DNA from: DASPPK01 sp964399235
GTDB lineage: Archaea; Thermoproteota; Bathyarchaeia; Bathyarchaeales; Bathycorpusculaceae
Reading direction: 5' to 3'
Length of the DNA stretch: 7,671 nt
Assembly (NCBI GenBank): GCA_964399235.1
Contig: CAYNQC010000064.1
Coordinates: forward strand, 1 to 7,671
This document shows, piece by piece, positions 5,438-7,671 of the stretch; the first letter of the stretch is position 1; each line of letters begins with the position of its first letter. Below the pieces are notes generated by a model. The model saw nothing but the letters and a program-made list of their open reading frames with translations. It was not told the origin of the DNA and searched no databases. The position numbers were made by a program, and so were the translations under genes.

Positions 5438-6615
5438 GGTTCCTTGTCCAAGAGGGTTCTTAGTTCTTTTTCCAGTTCGTGGGCGGGTATTCGGGGCAAT
5501 GAGATGACTGTGGATCTGCCGCGTGAGCCTGTTCCGGAGGTTTCGGTTTCTACTATGCCGTGGTTAGTGAGGTCTTTGAGGTATTTCCAGAGTTGGGTGT
5601 GGGTGTGTGGTGATTTGCTGAATTCTTCGCATATGACTGCGTAGGTTTTTTCGACTTCTGTGAATGAGGCGTTTGCCTTTTGGCTTTGTTCGAACAGTGT
5701 GGCTATGGAGAGGAGGAACAGTTTTTCATGCAGGCTCAGGGTTGTCAAGTCGCTTTTTCGTAGTGCCGGAATTATGCCTGATACTGCTTTTCGCGCGCTT
5801 TCTGGCATGACGGTGTCAAGGTTGTCGGCGTCTGCGTGTTTGCCGGCTCGCCAGAGGAGTTCGATTGCGAAGCGTGCGTTTCCGTTTTCGGAGAAGGCTA
5901 TTTCGGCTATGAGAGTTACGGTTCCTTCGGGCACGGTTAAGGGTTTGAAGGATATGGAGATTCTGTCGTTGAGGATGTCGATGAGTTGTTGTTTCGAGTA
6001 TTTATGGAGGTTTATGATGTTGGATTGGAGGGTGCTTTTTGTGCTGGCGTCTAGTTGTTCGATTGTTTTTAGGTCTCGTAGGATGCATATCAGGGAGAGT
6101 CTTTGCGGTTTGTTTTGTCTCATTTCTTGCAGTCGGGTTAGTTTGTAGACGGCGTCTGATCCTTCTTTTTCGATTAGGCTTTCGAACTCGTCTAGGCTCA
6201 GGATTGTGTAGGCGTCTTGTTCGTCTAGTACCTGTGTGAGTGTGCGTAGGAGTTCTTCGGGGGAGTAGCCGCGTTTTGGGAAGTTGGGGTGGTAGGTTGA
6301 GACTACGTGTTGGAGGATGAGGAACAGGCTTCCTCTGTATTCTCGGCAGTTGACGTGTACGTAGCGCAGCTTTTTGCCGCGGGTGGCGGCTTCGTGGGTG
6401 ATGTCTGCTCCGAAGCGTTGGGAGAGCGCTGTTTTTCCCGTGCCGACGTCGCCTGCTATTATGACGCGTTGGGCCATTTTTTCGGGTGATTGCAGGGCGA
6501 AGGCGAAGAATTCTTTCAGGAGGCGTAGTTGTTGTTCTCTGTGGGGGAGTCGGCTGGGGACGTAGTTGATGTCGAGTTTGGTTTCGTCTTTGAAGACGGT
6601 TTGACGCTGCGCCAA
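5434..6615 (-). CDS. Orc1/Cdc6-family AAA+ ATPase, divergent
   Basis: A 393-aa protein with the architecture of archaeal Orc1/Cdc6 initiators: N-terminal VFKDETKLDINYVPSRLPHR, AAA+ domain, then C-terminal winged helix. Walker A is G55-D-V-G-T-G-K61-T62, Walker B is L141-D142-E143-F, and sensor 2 is G245-N-A-R248-F-A in place of G-D-A-R. The winged helix (about 292-375) has the family pattern LSLHEKLFLL, T-x-x-W-x-Y-L-x-x-L-x-x-x-G-I-V-E and SGTGSRGRSTVISL. Oddities: sensor 1, normally I-S-N-D, reads I-L-R180-D, and the conserved L-D-P-R-V-K-S-S-L segment reads L-D-A-S-T-K-S-T-L, losing its Arg. The start is TTG, fixed by GGTGAG nine nt upstream and a stop shortly before; no ATG is available until residue 47. 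Its coding strand is unusually A+C-rich. It leads an operon with an ArsR-type regulator, moaC and moaB, so it may be a paralog with a role other than origin firing. Confidence 0.88.
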   Translation of the reverse strand: MAQRQTVFKDETKLDINYVPSRLPHREQQLRLLKEFFAFALQSPEKMAQRVIIAGDVGTGKTALSQRFGADITHEAATRGKKLRYVHVNCREYRGSLFLILQHVVSTYHPNFPKRGYSPEELLRTLTQVLDEQDAYTILSLDEFESLIEKEGSDAVYKLTRLQEMRQNKPQRLSLICILRDLKTIEQLDASTKSTLQSNIINLHKYSKQQLIDILNDRISISFKPLTVPEGTVTLIAEIAFSENGNARFAIELLWRAGKHADADNLDTVMPESARKAVSGIIPALRKSDLTTLSLHEKLFLLSIATLFEQSQKANASFTEVEKTYAVICEEFSKSPHTHTQLWKYLKDLTNHGIVETETSGTGSRGRSTVISLPRIPAHELEKELRTLLDKEP

Positions 6616-6626
6616 TGAGTCTGCCT

Positions 6627-6632
6627 CACCCT
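6627..6632 (-). promoter_or_regulatory. Ribosome-binding site that fixes the TTG start of the Orc1/Cdc6-like gene
   Basis: On the minus strand GGTGAG is followed by nine nt and then TTG (6615-6613). It pairs well with the archaeal 16S 3' end. An in-frame TAG at 6631-6633 lies five codons upstream of the TTG, and no ATG or GTG lies between, so TTG is the only start that keeps the conserved N terminus. Confidence 0.65.
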
Positions 6633-6696
6633 ATCTATGTGCGCTGGTTTGTTATTCTTTTCCCTGTTGCGAACTTTGTGATAATTGAAAAACAAA

Positions 6697-6706
6697 AACC
6701 TAATAA
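6697..6706 (+). promoter_or_regulatory. Candidate TATA element for the arginine decarboxylase gene
   Basis: A/T-rich CCTAATAAGT preceded by an A-rich stretch, centred about 30 nt before the ATG at 6732. This would put the transcript start within a few nt of the ATG, consistent with the absence of a Shine-Dalgarno motif there (leaderless mRNA). Confidence 0.35.
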
Positions 6707-6731
6707 GTCGTCGTATCAATGTGTTAGCAAA

Positions 6732-7310
6732 ATGATTCCAAAATATTTCTTCCTGACAAAAGGCGTCGGTAAACATAAGGAACAGTTGCAGTCGTTTGAG
6801 TTGGCTTTGAGGGACGCTGGGATACAGCACTGTAACATCGTGAGTGTTTCTAGCATTATTCCGCCGGGCTGCAAGATGATTTCTAGGGAGCGTGGTTTGA
6901 AGATGATTAGCCCTGGTGAGATAACTTTCATCGTCATTGCTCGCAACTCGACGAATGAGGCGCATAGGCTTGTGGCTTCGTCTATTGGGGTGGCTATTCC
7001 TTCGGGTAAGCATAACTATGGTTATCTTTCTGAGCACCATACGTTTGGGCAGCCTGATGATAAGGCGGGGGATTATTCAGAGGACCTTGCTGCTACTATG
7101 CTTGCTACGACTATGGGTATTCAGTTTGATCCTGAGACTGATTGGCATGAGAAGGAGCAGTTGTTTAAGACGAGTGGTATGATTATTAAGACGGCTAATG
7201 TTACGCAGACGGCGACGGGGGACAAGGGTGGTTTGTGGACGACGACGGTTGCGGCGGCGGTGTTTGTCAGAGGGATCGATGACATAGTTTTGAAGAAAGG
7301 CAGATCTTGA
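6732..7310 (+). CDS. pdaD: Pyruvoyl-dependent arginine decarboxylase
   Basis: A 192-aa proenzyme that decarboxylates arginine to agmatine, the first step of polyamine synthesis in many archaea; agmatine is also used for agmatidine modification of tRNA-Ile in archaea. The self-cleavage site is V39-S40-S41-I-I-P-P-G: cutting between the two Ser leaves a short beta chain and an alpha chain starting with the pyruvoyl group made from S41, matching the Ser-Ser site of the Methanocaldococcus enzyme. Also typical are LTKGVGKHKEQLQSFELAL (8-26), SGKHNYGYLSE101HH, where the Glu fits the catalytic acid, and W-T-T-T-V-A-A-A-V-F-V (169-179). It is somewhat longer than the roughly 165-aa methanogen enzyme because of the segment near 132-165. 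I chose ATG 6732 because the conserved part starts there; the frame is open back to 6615, but that extension would run through the divergent promoter. Divergent from the Orc1/Cdc6-like gene. Confidence 0.93.
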   Translation: MIPKYFFLTKGVGKHKEQLQSFELALRDAGIQHCNIVSVSSIIPPGCKMISRERGLKMISPGEITFIVIARNSTNEAHRLVASSIGVAIPSGKHNYGYLSEHHTFGQPDDKAGDYSEDLAATMLATTMGIQFDPETDWHEKEQLFKTSGMIIKTANVTQTATGDKGGLWTTTVAAAVFVRGIDDIVLKKGRS

Positions 7311-7342
7311 CGTTTTGTTGGATTGACGAGGTTCACGGCGAC

Positions 7343-7361
7343 TTTTTCTTGTAGTTCTTTG
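7343..7361 (+). terminator. T-rich terminator candidate after pdaD
   Basis: A T-dominated stretch with T5 at its start, about 33 nt after the pdaD stop and without an obvious hairpin, the form usual for archaeal termination. Confidence 0.3.
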
Positions 7362-7480
7362 TTTGTCAGCGCATGCAGGATATGTTACGGTGTCTGCGGA
7401 ACTTACAGAATGGCTGCGTTTCTGGGTAGAGATGTAGGCCTTTATTGTGGACTGTTTAACATAGCTATTCGCGTTTTTCC

Positions 7481-7520
7481 AGCCAAAAACACCCTACCCC
7501 CCTCCCCCTAGGTTTTTGCT
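7481..7520. repeat. Inverted repeat with C-tract loop
   Basis: The arm at 7481-7490 (AGCCAAAAAC) pairs with 7512-7520 (GTTTTTGCT) as nine base pairs with one bulged C at 7483. The 21-nt loop contains CCC, CCCCCC and CCCCC runs (7492-7494, 7497-7502, 7504-7508). The opposite strand therefore carries G5-A-G6-T-A-G3, which could form a G-quadruplex-type structure. The function is open: transcript end, protein site or structural element. Confidence 0.45.
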
Positions 7521-7628
7521 GTAGAAGGGGCTTTGTGTGATGCTCGTTGCGGGTGTGTTGGCGGGGTTGCGGGCGATTTCCGAACGAGTTGCATGTTGAA
7601 TTTTGCTTGGGTACGTTGGGAAAGAGGG

Positions 7629-7671
7629 TTACTTTTCGTTTCCTTCTTCTACTCGTTTTCTGGCTGCGCGC
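7629..7671 (-). CDS. Possible 3' end of a gene continuing past the window
   Basis: In one minus-strand frame the last 43 bases read as a protein-like, charged C terminus, RAARKRVEEGNEK, ending in TAA (7631-7629). The other two frames give a quick stop or a long, low-quality basic translation. This suggests a gene entering from the right and converging on pdaD, but 13 codons are too few to identify it or to be sure. Confidence 0.35.
   Translation of the reverse strand, partial: RAARKRVEEGNEK

Larger units (their letters stand above)
7311..7628. other. Intergenic region after pdaD with C-run stem-loop
   Basis: 318 nt without a convincing gene. It opens with T-rich sequence (7343-7361, including T5 at 7343-7347) that could terminate pdaD transcription. 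It then holds the C-run stem-loop at 7481-7520 and a G-run cluster on the plus strand (GGGG 7527-7530, GGG 7551-7553, GGGG 7563-7566, GGG 7571-7573). The plus strand is strongly G+T-rich (43 of 60 bases in 7561-7620). An open frame at 7323-7511 has poor protein-like composition and runs through the C-tracts. No tRNA or box C/D RNA was recognised. Confidence 0.45.

Noticed and set aside
6615..6731. N-terminal extension of the arginine decarboxylase from an ATG at 6615
   Set aside because: The extra 39 residues are hydrophobic and unlike the family, they cover the divergent promoter region, and they overlap the TTG of the opposite gene by one base. The conserved protein begins at 6732.
6616..6731. 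Replication origin with ORB-type Orc1/Cdc6 binding sites beside the ATPase gene
   Set aside because: I looked for a TTCCAnTGGAAA-like dyad with an adjacent G-string in this spacer and in 7311-7628 and found none. The GGAAAAAC next to the G-run on the minus strand near 7475 has the wrong order and no dyad.
7323..7511. 62-codon plus-strand open frame after pdaD
   Set aside because: Cys- and Phe-rich translation with no family resemblance, passing through homopolymeric C-runs; it looks like chance.
7527..7573. Intramolecular G-quadruplex on the plus strand
   Set aside because: Four G-runs exist but the first loop is 20 nt, so as a stand-alone quadruplex it is weak; kept only as part of the combined C-run/G-run observation.
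7533..7600. Box C/D guide RNA (GTGATGC resembling box C)
   Set aside because: No CTGA box D at a suitable distance and no internal C'/D' pair.
1..7671. CRISPR array, insertion sequence or tRNA-linked attachment site
   Set aside because: No regularly spaced direct repeats, transposase or integrase motifs, or tRNA-like sequences were seen on either strand.

Overview
The window looks archaeal. It encodes an Orc1/Cdc6-family AAA+ ATPase, an archaeal-type MoaA, a pyruvoyl-dependent arginine decarboxylase and a small winged-helix protein of a type common in Thaumarchaeota/Bathyarchaeia-like genomes. TATA-box-like promoters lie close upstream of start codons, and several genes have no clear Shine-Dalgarno site. 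A mesophilic TACK-group archaeon, perhaps Bathyarchaeia-like, is my best guess from gene content. No rRNA, tRNA, CRISPR array, transposase or integrase was seen.

Layout, left to right: a 40-residue small ORF behind a strong TATA-like stretch (50-172, +); a winged-helix DNA-binding protein (234-593, -); a divergent intergenic region with a CTAG-rich inverted repeat; a YfcE/MJ0936-type metallophosphodiesterase (780-1277, +), convergent with a two-domain Eis-like GNAT acetyltransferase (1287-2204, -); moaA (2292-3221, -) with a good TATA box; two tandem thioredoxin-fold paralogs without CxxC (3391-3723 and 3782-4150, +); then a tight four-gene minus-strand operon read from 6615 down to 4152: Orc1/Cdc6-like ATPase, ArsR-type regulator, moaC, moaB. 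Divergent from that operon is the pyruvoyl arginine decarboxylase (6732-7310, +). The right end is a 318-nt intergenic region with a C-run stem-loop, followed by what may be the 3' end of a minus-strand gene (7629-7671).

Functionally the centre is a molybdopterin (molybdenum/tungsten cofactor) locus. MoaA and MoaC convert GTP to cyclic pyranopterin monophosphate, and archaeal MoaB adenylylates molybdopterin. MoaD/MoaE and MoeA are not in the window. The unexpected element is that moaC and moaB appear to be transcribed and translationally coupled behind a divergent Orc1/Cdc6-type ATPase and an ArsR-type repressor, with 4-nt ATGA overlaps at two of the three junctions. The ATPase keeps Walker A, Walker B, the sensor 2 Arg and the winged helix, but has unusual residues at sensor 1 and in the family's conserved D-P-R-V-K-S segment, so it may be a paralog with a non-initiator job. 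The two thioredoxin-like proteins sit between moaA and moaCB and have no recognised function.
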